NCBI RefSeq assembly: GCF_007896845.1
Contig: NZ_VOHS01000003.1
Span: 306,565-370,564, forward strand
Origin: Chitinophaga pinensis
GTDB lineage: Bacteria > Bacteroidota > Bacteroidia > Chitinophagales > Chitinophagaceae
Direction of reading: 5' to 3'
DNA length: 64,000 nucleotides
Below are positions 55,386 to 63,306 of this stretch, piece after piece (position 1 is the stretch's first letter; each line of letters begins with the position of its first letter). A model generated the notes under the pieces. That model saw only the letters and a list, made by a program, of their open reading frames with translations, ran no database searches and was not told the origin of the DNA. Position numbers and translations under genes: made by a program.

Positions 55386-56459
55386 ATGGCTGCATCCAAT
55401 TATAAGTTTTTAAGATTATATGGATATCCTATCTTTTGCCTGCTGACAAACCTGATCTTTTTCCTGATCAATCCTTACGAGCGTACATTCAACGCCTGGA
55501 AGCAATTTACGGTGCTGGATTTTTTCATCAATAGCCTGATTTCCCTGCTTTTCCCTTTGGCAGTGATAGAAACAGGTATATGGCTGACTTATTTCCTGAA
55601 CCAGCGCCTGCACTGGAAACGGAATATGAAAATGCGTTTTATAGTACAACTGATCGCACACATGATCATCGTGCTGCTGATCGTTAATCTGTTCTTTCGC
55701 ATTCCATTCCCGGCCAAATTTGCCTTCAATCAGTTATTATACCGGCAATCTTCCATCACCGGAATGATCTTTTGTCTGGTGATCACATCCATATTTGCCA
55801 CAGAATATCTGGTATTTCGTCTGAATAATGCCCGGATTGAAGCTTCCAAGTTAAGCGAGCTGGCTGTACAGGCACAGCTGGATGCATTGAAGCTACAGTT
55901 AGACCCTCACTTTCTTTTCAATAATTTAAGTACCCTCACCTCATTGATAGAGGAAAATCCTTCTTTGTCCGTCAATTACGTGGTGAAGCTATCCTCTATT
56001 TACCGCTATATGATGAGTAACCGTACGCAGAATACGATTGCTGTTGCGGTAGAACTGGACTTTATCAAAAACGTACTGTTCCTGCACCAGACCCGGTATG
56101 GGCAGGCCATCCGTGTGAATATTTCAACGGAAGTAGAAGAATGGCATGGTGAGATTGCTCCGCTGACACTACAGTTGCTGATAGAGAATGCGATTAAACA
56201 CAATCAGTTTTCAGGAGATGCGCCGCTGATTATCGATATTTACCTGCAGGAAAAGAAATGGCTGGTAGTAAGAAATAACAAGAAACCGAAGCGGGTGAAA
56301 GAACCCGGTGCGCAGTTGGGCCTGAAGAATATTACGCAACGTTACGTGCTCTTATGTGGAAACAAACCACTGATAGATGACGGCCCTGATTATTTTGAAG
56401 TGAAGATACCATTGCTGAAAATAAATACGAAAGACGATGTTAAGCATTTTGATCATTGA
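55386..56459 (+). CDS. LytS/YehU-type sensor histidine kinase
   Basis: Membrane kinase of 357 residues with four hydrophobic segments in the first 140 residues and the atypical His_kinase domain: phosphorylation His in LQLDPHFLFNNLSTL (about residue 178), then the ATPase part (LTLQLLIENAIKHNQ, about 260, and QLGLKNITQRY). It overlaps the LytTR response regulator gene by 23 bases, a coupled two-component pair. Regulates genes through the LytTR partner; the signal is not known. Confidence 0.92.
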   Translation: MAASNYKFLRLYGYPIFCLLTNLIFFLINPYERTFNAWKQFTVLDFFINSLISLLFPLAVIETGIWLTYFLNQRLHWKRNMKMRFIVQLIAHMIIVLLIVNLFFRIPFPAKFAFNQLLYRQSSITGMIFCLVITSIFATEYLVFRLNNARIEASKLSELAVQAQLDALKLQLDPHFLFNNLSTLTSLIEENPSLSVNYVVKLSSIYRYMMSNRTQNTIAVAVELDFIKNVLFLHQTRYGQAIRVNISTEVEEWHGEIAPLTLQLLIENAIKHNQFSGDAPLIIDIYLQEKKWLVVRNNKKPKRVKEPGAQLGLKNITQRYVLLCGNKPLIDDGPDYFEVKIPLLKINTKDDVKHFDH

Positions 56460-57189
56460 AGATGAATTACCCAACGCAGCAAGGCTTAAAAAGCTATTGC
56501 TGCAGATAGACAGAAATATTGAGATTGTTGGTGAGATACAGACGGTAGAATCAGCTATCACATGGTTGAAGGAAAACGAACATCCGGATATTATCTGTAT
56601 GGATATTAAACTGACGGATGGATTAAGCTTTGAAATATTTGATCATGTAGCTGTGGAATCGCATGTGATTTTCATTACTGCGTATGATGAATATGCACTG
56701 AAAGCGTTTGAGGTAAATGGTATCGACTATTTACTGAAACCTCTGGATGAAGCCCAGCTGGAAAAGAGTATTACACGTATCAAAAACCTCGTCAACCGCT
56801 CTACAAGTACGGACCTGCTGGATGTGATCAGGAAGATGCAACACAAAGAGGTCGTATACCGTACCCGCTTTCTGGTCTCTTATAGAGATATGTTTATTCC
56901 GGTGATGGTGCATCATATTGCTTACTTCTTTTCTGAGCATAAATCAGTGTATCTGGTCACAGAACAGGGAGATCGTTATGCGATCGATGAGACGCTGGAA
57001 GAACTGGAACAGGAGCTGAATCCGAAAGAGTTCTTCAGAGCTACGCGGCAATATATCGTCTCGGCCGCCTCTATCCGGAAGATACACCAGACATTCAACG
57101 GGAAGCTGAAACTGGATCTGCACCCTCCGGCAGAGGAAGTCGTTGTGAGCAGAGAGAAATCTATTGCATTGAGAAAGTGGCTGAGTTGA
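56437..57189 (+). CDS. LytTR-family response regulator
   Basis: Protein of 250 residues. Receiver domain with IIEDELPNAARLKKLL, phosphoacceptor Asp in CMDIKLTDG (about residue 55) and KPLDEAQLEKS; C-terminal LytTR DNA-binding domain (about 150-250) with YFFSEHKSVYLVT, FRATRQYIVS and HPPAEEVVVSREK. Output is DNA binding after phosphorylation by the overlapping kinase gene. Converges with the STN-barrel gene after 4 bases. Confidence 0.94.
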   Translation: MLSILIIEDELPNAARLKKLLLQIDRNIEIVGEIQTVESAITWLKENEHPDIICMDIKLTDGLSFEIFDHVAVESHVIFITAYDEYALKAFEVNGIDYLLKPLDEAQLEKSITRIKNLVNRSTSTDLLDVIRKMQHKEVVYRTRFLVSYRDMFIPVMVHHIAYFFSEHKSVYLVTEQGDRYAIDETLEELEQELNPKEFFRATRQYIVSAASIRKIHQTFNGKLKLDLHPPAEEVVVSREKSIALRKWLS

Positions 57190-57193
57190 GCAC

Positions 57194-58471
57194 TTAGAAA
57201 AAGTGATAATATAGCGATAACCGGGCACCTACCCAATGTTGATAATCGTTTTGGGTACCAAAGCGCTCGCTGATGGTGTAGGGAGCTTTACCATATCTGA
57301 ACTTTCTTTGTTCGCCAGCATCTTCGAATATAGGAGGAGGAATATGATCCGCTTTTTTCCTCAGATCATTATAATGCACCTGTACATGTAAAGTCCATTT
57401 TTCTCCGAATGTTTTGGACCATCCGAGACTATAACGGTTAAGTCTTTCCTTCAGATGAATATCATCTACTCCCAGCGTATCCGGAACATGATATCTGATC
57501 GTGCCGGTTGTAAAGCTGATGTGTAATTGTTGTGTCTCATTCAGCTTTACCGGAATGCCAGCACCCCAACGGAATCTTCCGCCGTAGGCAGTAAACCCGT
57601 AAGAGGCGATGCCATACAGGTATCGGAAACCTGTTATCAGCGATACATTACCATATAATATTTCGTCTGCGCTAAGCCCTGCTTTCAGGTAGGGTTTATA
57701 CCAGTTGACAGTTCCATCTTCATTGTTATTTCCGGATGTTTCAGTAGCCGGCTGGCTGATACTGTTATCCCTTGCCGCAACAGCGGTTGTATTCGCAGTG
57801 ACTGTCGTTGCCGTTGTGGTAGTGCCGGTAGCTATTGTACCTGACGTAGTCCTTGTCGCTTTTTTAACCACAGGCATTTTATAGTTGGAACCTCTTTTCT
57901 TAAAATGTGGACCCTGTTGTGTTTGTGCAAGTGTATATAATGTTACAGTAGTATCATTGTTAGTAGTGGCAATGGCAGGCAGTGCTTCAAGTGGTAATTG
58001 ATGGTTGCTGTCAGTGCTTGTATCCGGTAAGTTTCTTCTTGTGCTGCTTTCTGTTGTACGGGCATTCTGGTGATTGGGGGCATTGGGAGCAGGTGTTGTT
58101 TTAGGGGCTGCTGCTGCCAGTGTATTGTTTTTCCCCTTGCCAGACCGGGCATCCATAAACAGAATGTGATCACCGATGATCTTGTAACTAAGGTTAGCCT
58201 GTTGTTGTATCTGTCTTAAGATACTGGCTAATTGCCAGTTGCCCGAACGTAAGGTGATACGTTTCTTTAACGATGAATTCTGCATGTTAAGCGAATACTC
58301 CAATCCTGTTTGTTTTGCAATGGTTTTCGCGAGTGTCGTAATATCTATCGGAGATGTTGTGATGTTGACGACAGCTTTGTCGTATTGCTGGGCAGACAAA
58401 GGGGTAGAGAAAAACAATAGCAGGATAGCATACAGGATATAGCTAGTTTTCTGTGATGAAATGGATTTCAT
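57194..58471 (-). CDS. STN-domain protein with C-terminal outer-membrane barrel
   Basis: Exported protein of 425 residues from ATG 58471 (MKSISSQKTSYILYAILLLF). Order: signal peptide, STN domain (about residues 30-90; DITTLAKTIAKQTGLEYSLN, ITLRSGNWQLASILRQIQQQ), Pro/Thr-rich linker with long Thr runs (about 190-250), then a C-terminal part rich in alternating aromatic strands that ends YYHFF, typical of an outer-membrane barrel. STN domains normally sit on TonB-dependent transducers that pass a signal to FecR; here no SusC barrel follows and the STN unit is joined to a small barrel. It overlaps the FecR gene by 29 bases, so it is encoded in one unit with FecR and sigma factor. A role in signal transduction is likely. 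Confidence 0.75.
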   Translation of the reverse strand: MKSISSQKTSYILYAILLLFFSTPLSAQQYDKAVVNITTSPIDITTLAKTIAKQTGLEYSLNMQNSSLKKRITLRSGNWQLASILRQIQQQANLSYKIIGDHILFMDARSGKGKNNTLAAAAPKTTPAPNAPNHQNARTTESSTRRNLPDTSTDSNHQLPLEALPAIATTNNDTTVTLYTLAQTQQGPHFKKRGSNYKMPVVKKATRTTSGTIATGTTTTATTVTANTTAVAARDNSISQPATETSGNNNEDGTVNWYKPYLKAGLSADEILYGNVSLITGFRYLYGIASYGFTAYGGRFRWGAGIPVKLNETQQLHISFTTGTIRYHVPDTLGVDDIHLKERLNRYSLGWSKTFGEKWTLHVQVHYNDLRKKADHIPPPIFEDAGEQRKFRYGKAPYTISERFGTQNDYQHWVGARLSLYYHFF

Positions 58472-59378
58472 TTTTGTCGGGTTTACTGATGTATTGAATG
58501 TTGAGGGTAGTAGCAATCACTTCGAGAATATAATCCAGTGGTTTATTGTCAAAGTTGCTGGATATTTTAAGGGAAGCAATTACGGTATCATCGATGACGA
58601 TGTTTGTCTGATAGGCTTCAGCGAGGGCTTTACAGACAACAGACATATCTTCATTTTCAAAGTGGAACACGCGGTCATACCTTATACTCTGGTCTTTTTT
58701 AATGTAGATACCTGTTTGTCCGCCGGCAACAGGTAGTTCGTTACTGCTGGTATACATGCGTATTTTTCCTGACTGCACTTTTACAATGACGGCAGTATCA
58801 TTTTCAGCTACATTAAACGCGGTACCGAGGACTTTAATCTGCAGGCCACCGGCAGTAATGATAAAGGGTTGTCTGGCAGTACCATGGATATCGAAATCCG
58901 CGTTACCCTGCAGGGATACATTTCTTTCAGCTGCGGCGAAGGTTTCCGGATAAATGAGGGTGCTATTGGCGAAGAGTATCAGGTCAGAACCATCAGGTAA
59001 TTTTAGCCGTTTGGTTTCGCCGCCGGAGGTGCTGACTGTATACTGACGTACAGGGCGCAACAGGATGGCCGCAGCAATGATAATACCGGTCAGTATGGCG
59101 GCTGCGGCTGTCCAGCTCAGGATTTTAATCCGTAGTGGACGATTCCGTTGCGGCAGTGGTTGCATTTGTTGCCATGCGGATCTGGCGTCCTGTATCACGT
59201 AGGGATGTGCGCTTGTGGCGTTCCATGCAGCACGCAGAGCGTTAAACTCTTTATTATTGGCGTCATTGCGGGCTCTCCAGTCGTCAATGGTCATGGCTTC
59301 TTCAGGAGAGGCTTCTCCGGAGAAATACCTTGACAGGAGTTCATCTGTCACGTTCATATTTTCAGCTTTTTGTGCCAT
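58443..59378 (-). CDS. FecR-family anti-sigma regulator
   Basis: Inner-membrane anti-sigma protein of 311 residues: cytoplasmic N-terminus (ELLSRYFSGEASPEEAMTID), membrane segment about residues 88-109 (LSWTAAAAILTGIIIAAAIL) and periplasmic FecR domain (TSGGETKRLKLPDGSDLIL, about 117, and GTAFNVAENDT), ending in the DUF4974 region (LKISSNFDNKPLDYILEV). FecR captures the ECF sigma factor until the outer-membrane partner signals. The partner here is probably the STN-barrel protein downstream. Confidence 0.95.
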   Translation of the reverse strand: MAQKAENMNVTDELLSRYFSGEASPEEAMTIDDWRARNDANNKEFNALRAAWNATSAHPYVIQDARSAWQQMQPLPQRNRPLRIKILSWTAAAAILTGIIIAAAILLRPVRQYTVSTSGGETKRLKLPDGSDLILFANSTLIYPETFAAAERNVSLQGNADFDIHGTARQPFIITAGGLQIKVLGTAFNVAENDTAVIVKVQSGKIRMYTSSNELPVAGGQTGIYIKKDQSIRYDRVFHFENEDMSVVCKALAEAYQTNIVIDDTVIASLKISSNFDNKPLDYILEVIATTLNIQYISKPDKNEIHFITEN

Positions 59379-59380
59379 AC

Positions 59381-59965
59381 TTAGTGAAAGAGATTTTTCA
59401 GGGCTGAGATCAGTTGTGCACTGATGATCAGCCAGCTGAAAGTGCGTTCAGACAGTATTGTTCTTAATATGCGTAATGCCTTACCCATCTGTGCTTCTAC
59501 TGTCTTTACAGAAATTTGCAATTCTGCGGCGATCTCGCCATAGCTCTTTTCTTCGAATCTGCTTTTAAAGAAGATTTCCCGGCATTTATCCGGCAGGGAC
59601 TTCATCGCCTCAAGGACTTCTTTTCTCATATCCGCGAATACGATCTGCTGTTCGATATCTGCTATACTGGCGGAGGATATACCGGCGGCAAATCTGTCGT
59701 AATGCTTCCGCCGGATCTTACTGCTTTTAATATGATTCAGGCAGTGATTGTGCGTGGCAGCATAGAGATAAGATCGTACGGATTGTCTGATCTGCAGACT
59801 TTCCCTTTTCTGCCATAGCTGAATAAAAACAGCCTGTACGGCATCTTTCGCCTCTTCATTATCCTTCAGTATAGTATAGGCATAACTGTGCAGTACCTCA
59901 AAGTATTCAAGGAAGTATTGCTCAAGTAAGGCACTGTCTGTTTTAAGGTCATTTAGTGGTTCCAA
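59381..59965 (-). CDS. FecI-type ECF sigma factor
   Basis: Sigma-70 family factor of about 194 residues. There is no in-frame ATG; candidate starts are TTG 59965 (MEPLNDLKTDSALLEQ) and TTG 60007, the first giving the more usual length. Region 2: DNEEAKDAVQAVFIQLWQKR and YLYAATHNHCLNHIKSSK; region 4: FKSRFEEKSYGEIAAELQIS. It begins the sigma/FecR/STN-barrel operon, 2 bases before FecR. Start uncertain; family certain. Confidence 0.9.
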   Translation of the reverse strand: MEPLNDLKTDSALLEQYFLEYFEVLHSYAYTILKDNEEAKDAVQAVFIQLWQKRESLQIRQSVRSYLYAATHNHCLNHIKSSKIRRKHYDRFAAGISSASIADIEQQIVFADMRKEVLEAMKSLPDKCREIFFKSRFEEKSYGEIAAELQISVKTVEAQMGKALRILRTILSERTFSWLIISAQLISALKNLFH

Positions 59966-60007
59966 TGTGCCGTAAATGTGTTTTACCCGAAGGTAGACAA
60001 TGCACAA

Positions 60008-60165
60008 AGAGAAGTACCCTTACGCGGATAGAAAAATTTCAGACACCCGGTATGGGCATAACCAGTTATCGGCGGAGTGAGTAGAAAAGATCATTAATTG
60101 TGAGTAGATATAGCCGGCAGACAGATCAGGATAGATAGAATCGATTAGGCTTGTTGGATGATGAT
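60008..60165. other. Divergent intergenic region
   Basis: Roughly 160 bases between the sigma gene and the OhrR operator; no gene seen. It should hold the sigma promoter on the minus strand, which I could not pinpoint. Confidence 0.4.
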
Positions 60166-60187
60166 ATTTAATTTTGCACAATTAAAT
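60166..60187. promoter_or_regulatory. OhrR operator overlapping the -7 element
   Basis: ATTTAATT-TTGCAC-AATTAAAT, perfect 8-base arms, ends 8 bases before the regulator ATG. Its right half ACAATTAAATT agrees with the known Bacillus OhrR half-site. The -7 element TAATTTTG (60169-60176) lies within the palindrome, so bound OhrR would block the polymerase. Confidence 0.75.
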
Positions 60188-60195
60188 TTACTGAA

Positions 60196-60624
60196 ATGGA
60201 TGTGCTGCACCTGAGCAATCAATTATGTTTTCCGTTATATGCGCTTTCGCGGCAGATCACCAATCTGTACAGGCCATTGCTGGAAGAGCTGGATCTGACT
60301 TATCCGCAATATCTGGTGATGTTGGTACTGTGGGAGCATAAGCAGGTATCTGTAAAAGAGATCGGATTACAACTGTGGCTGGATAGTGGTACACTGACGC
60401 CTTTATTGAAAAGACTGGAACAGAAAGGACTGGTGAAGCGGAAGCGGGATACAGCTGATGAACGTCTGGTGCAGATCAGCATTACCAGCAAGGGAGAGCA
60501 GTTAAGAGAACTGGCGGTACGCGTACCTGCCGCACTGCGGAAGAGTTTGCCAATGGGCGCCGGTGAGGGAAAACAATTGGTGAAGCAGTTGCACGAAATA
60601 TTAAACAGTTTAGCAGAGAATTAG
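60196..60624 (+). CDS. ohrR: OhrR, MarR-family organic hydroperoxide repressor
   Basis: Winged-helix regulator of 142 residues. The redox-sensing Cys is in LSNQLCFPLYALSRQ (Cys about 11), the position used by OhrR proteins that lose DNA binding when oxidised by organic peroxides. Winged-helix core: LTPLLKRLEQKGLVKRKRD (about 70). It precedes the ohr gene by 33 bases in the same direction, and its palindromic operator with an embedded -7 box is upstream. Together these make self-repression and peroxide induction of both genes very likely. Confidence 0.92.
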   Translation: MDVLHLSNQLCFPLYALSRQITNLYRPLLEELDLTYPQYLVMLVLWEHKQVSVKEIGLQLWLDSGTLTPLLKRLEQKGLVKRKRDTADERLVQISITSKGEQLRELAVRVPAALRKSLPMGAGEGKQLVKQLHEILNSLAEN

Positions 60625-60657
60625 GTCAATCTTCTAACAGATAAAAATTCATTTAAC

Positions 60658-61074
60658 ATGGAAAAGTTGTATACGACGAAGGCTACCGCTACGGGCGGAC
60701 GTAATGGCCATGTAAAATCAGCAGATGGGGCACTGGACGTAGATGTACGGGTGCCAAAAGAAATGGGTGGAGCTGCGGGTACTTATCTGAATCCGGAAAC
60801 ATTGTTTGCGGGTGGCTATGCAGCTTGCTTTGACAGTGCGCTGAATCATGTGGCGCGTCTGGAAAAAGTAGCAGTTGGCACAACAGCAGTTACTGCGGAT
60901 GTCAGCATTGGTAAAAAGGAAGACGGCGGATTTGCTCTCGCCGTAACACTGGAAATTGAGATTCCGGGTGTAGAAAGAGCTCAGGCTGAAGAGCTGGCGA
61001 AAAAGGCACATGCGGTATGTCCTTATTCCAATGCTACAAGAGGAAACATTGAGGTACAGCTGATCGTGAAGTAA
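60658..61074 (+). CDS. ohr: Ohr organic hydroperoxide reductase
   Basis: OsmC/Ohr-family thiol peroxidase of 138 residues. Both catalytic Cys are present: FAGGYAACFDSALNHVA (about residue 60) and AVCPYSNATRGNIEV (about 121). The usual N-terminal segment TTKATATGGRNGHV is intact. Ohr reduces organic hydroperoxides using lipoylated partners. Controlled with ohrR; a strong terminator follows. Confidence 0.95.
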   Translation: MEKLYTTKATATGGRNGHVKSADGALDVDVRVPKEMGGAAGTYLNPETLFAGGYAACFDSALNHVARLEKVAVGTTAVTADVSIGKKEDGGFALAVTLEIEIPGVERAQAEELAKKAHAVCPYSNATRGNIEVQLIVK

Positions 61075-61097
61075 TTTTTATTTTATTGATGATAAAG

Positions 61098-61140
61098 TCC
61101 GTTAACAGGGGAACCATCTTCCTGTTAACGGATTTTTTTT
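61098..61140 (+). terminator. Terminator after ohr
   Basis: TCCGTTAACAGG (61098-61109) pairs with CCTGTTAACGGA (61121-61132), then eight T. Confidence 0.95.
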
Positions 61141-61300
61141 GAAAAAATGCGTAGCACATAAGGGTACTGTCTTTTGGAGATTGTCAACTGACAGACCCCT
61201 TATTCCTAAGTTCAATAAGAGATGGTAGTAGATGCCCATTTCTTATCATGTTATAGTCGTTCCATAAGATGGCGGCTTTCATTGAATCTCAAACGCAATA
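61141..61300. other. Intergenic region, possible small RNA span
   Basis: About 160 bases after the ohr terminator and before a second terminator. No gene is supported; a frame from 61222 of 38 codons is too short and runs through the second hairpin. It could encode a small RNA ending at 61337. Confidence 0.3.
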
Positions 61301-61337
61301 CGGGATGGGATTTTATATTCCGTCCCGTTTATTTTTA
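61301..61337 (+). terminator. Orphan terminator-like hairpin
   Basis: ACGGGATGGGA (61301-61311) pairs with TTCCGTCCCGT (61319-61329), with two G-U pairs, followed by TTATTTTT. No gene on this strand ends near it. Confidence 0.6.
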
Positions 61338-61436
61338 ATAGACTTTGTTCTATATTCGGGGATAATTTGATATATCCTGTACCGTACGCATTTATCCCGG
61401 TGAATACCGCATATCCCTATAACTTAAACATCAAGT

Positions 61437-62637
61437 ATGAAAAGAGGAATTCTACTATTTTTTATCAGCATTGCCGTAACAATTACCTCATTTGCGCAAC
61501 AGGACTCCACCGTTGCAGACAAAATTAAACTGGAAAGAGACCAGCAACTAAAAGAGCTGAATGACAAACTTAAACTGAATGAAGGCGAGATTAAAGTACT
61601 GAAAGCGAATTATCCGGACTGAATGACAAGGAAGCAAACGGAAAATGAGCGCGATGGAAAGCCTGCAGGTGGCATTGGACAGCAGACTGGCGATATTGGA
61701 GAAAACGCCGAAAATCAGGGTCGGATTGAATGGTCAGCTGGCTTTTACCGAATTGCTCAGTATACAGCGCGATGTACAACCGGCAGATCTGTTTCTGGCT
61801 TCTCAGCAGTTCTTTACACAATTGGGCGCTGTGAGCAATCTTCAGCAGTATAAGGATTTCAATGACTGGAAAACAGAATATGAAAACTGGTATTCGAAAA
61901 AAGGTCGTGGCGATCAGATGTTTGACTTTCTGAATTCATCCCTTTCACTGGTTACTAACGCTGCTAACAGGGTGCCTTTATACGGTTCTTTGGTACAAAC
62001 GGTATCATCCGGTGTGAATACCTTGGTGATGTCTTTTGGTAAAGAGAACAGAGAGCTGAGAGGAAAGAGTCCTTCTATGCTTAGGTTACTCAATGTGGCT
62101 AGCCAGTTTGAGCAGCAGAAATCGGTGATTGATTATGAATGGACGGCTATTACCAAGAATTGAATCAATTACAGCAGGAAAATCAGGATTTATTGAGCCA
62201 GCAGCTGTCCTATTATGGTCTGGATGGCGAAGGTTATAAAAGAGAGTATCTGTCCACTACACTTGACCGTAAAAGAGAGCAGTATAAAAACGAATGCAGA
62301 TTATTGATTGCCAGAAGAATACAGGCGATGGAGGCAGATAGTCTGACGAAGGAAATGTCTGGTCAGGTGGAACGTTTATGTATAAAGTACAGTCCTGCGT
62401 ATGCGTTTCGGACAACTGACGGCCAGAATGATGATCAATATCGACAGGTACAATGAGCTGATCACTGATTATTCAGACAGTAATAAATTCCCGGCAGAAT
62501 TTCCACCAAGGTAGGCGAACTGAAGGAGAACTGTCATTTGTGAAAAAGACCTTTGGTAATTCATTTAATCCGGCGAAATATATTGAAGATTCTGCAGTTA
62601 TGTATATAGGAAGCAACACTGCCGAGACGGGATATAA
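61437..62637 (+). pseudogene. Exported coiled-coil protein of unknown function, multiply frameshifted
   Basis: Start ATG 61437: signal peptide (MKRGILLFFISIAVTITSFA), then a coiled coil (LERDQQLKELNDKLKLNEGE). The frame breaks near 61616 and 61647, resumes with MSAMESLQVALDSRLAILEK through VNTLVMSFGKENREL, breaks near 62155, resumes with LNQLQQENQDLLSQQLSYYG, and breaks again near 62395, 62507, 62531 and 62630. In each case adding one base to a neighbouring short homopolymer restores a sensible frame: NYPGLNDKE at GG, NGKMSAME at AAAA, AITKELNQ at AAG, SPLRMRFG at CC, PAEFSTKVG at TTT, KEKLSFVK at AA. The restored reading would be about 400 residues ending at TAA 62637. No known domain. Confidence 0.75.
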
Positions 62638-62647
62638 GGCATTCTTT

Positions 62648-62655
62648 TACCTTTG
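62648..62655 (+). promoter_or_regulatory. -7 promoter element of the Crp-like gene
   Basis: TACCTTTG matches TAnnTTTG, only 4 bases before the ATG at 62660, so the transcript would be almost leaderless if this start is right. No matching -33 TTTG was found. Confidence 0.4.
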
Positions 62656-62659
62656 CGGT

Positions 62660-63219
62660 ATGTCGCATCCGTTAAGAGTACATATAGAGTCGGTCGCAAA
62701 CTGACAGACGAGGAGTTTGACTATGTCCTCTCATTTTGTCCCGGTGAGTATAAGAAACATAATGCACTGGTACGTGAGGGAGACATGGTAAAACATGAAT
62801 ATTTTGTGTTGAAGGGATGTCTCAGGGCATATATGACAGAAGCCAGTACCGGAAAGGAATTTACCTATCAGTTTGCTGCTGAGGGCTGGTGGATCTCCGA
62901 ACGGGAATCACTGTGAAACAGATCCCTTCGAATACCGCTATTGAATGTCTGGAAGACTGTGAGCTATTGTCTCTTTCCGCTGAGAACCGTGATAAACTGG
63001 CCCGGAGATGTGGAAATATCAGCATTATCTCTTGTCGAAGTCAAGTCTGGCTATGTAGCCTTACAGAAAAAGGCTGCAATTGATGATTATGGAAGTGCAA
63101 AGGAAAGGTTTGAGACTTCGTACGCCAGTATCCGCATTTATATAGCCGTATACCGAAGACGCATATTGCTTCTTTTCTTGGTGTGTCCCGTGAGACCATA
63201 AGCCCGTTTATCCGTAAAT
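62660..63219 (+). pseudogene. Crp/Fnr-family regulator, multiply frameshifted
   Basis: ATG 62660 (MSHPLRVHIESVA). The reading then breaks near 62700 and continues as TDEEFDYVLSFCPGEYKKHN through EYFVLKGCLRAYMTEA and AAEGWWIS, breaks near 62912, continues as KQIPSNTAIECLEDCELLSL, breaks near 63003 and 63050, continues as GYVALQKKAAIDDYGSAKER, breaks near 63114, and ends as THIASFLGVSRETISPFIRK, TAA 63219. Together these are a complete cNMP-domain plus helix-turn-helix regulator. All breaks are repaired by one added base in a short homopolymer, so the biological gene is probably intact. Confidence 0.85.
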
Positions 63220-63225
63220 AACGAC

Positions 63226-63250
63226 GATTTGTCACAATTTTTAAGTGACA
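63226..63250. promoter_or_regulatory. Palindrome between Crp-like and MBL genes
   Basis: TTTGTCAC (63226-63233) and GTGACAAA (63243-63250) are perfect inverted 8-base arms over a 9-base spacer, located just after the regulator stop and upstream of the hydrolase gene it may control. Confidence 0.5.
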
Positions 63251-63306
63251 AAGGTCCTTCCGCAGGGTAGCGAACAGCCGGAATTTGTGCTATAAATTTT
63301 AAAGCA

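Noticed and set aside
61222..61338. 38-codon frame before the orphan terminator
   Set aside because: It runs through the hairpin and has no conserved features; coding not supported.
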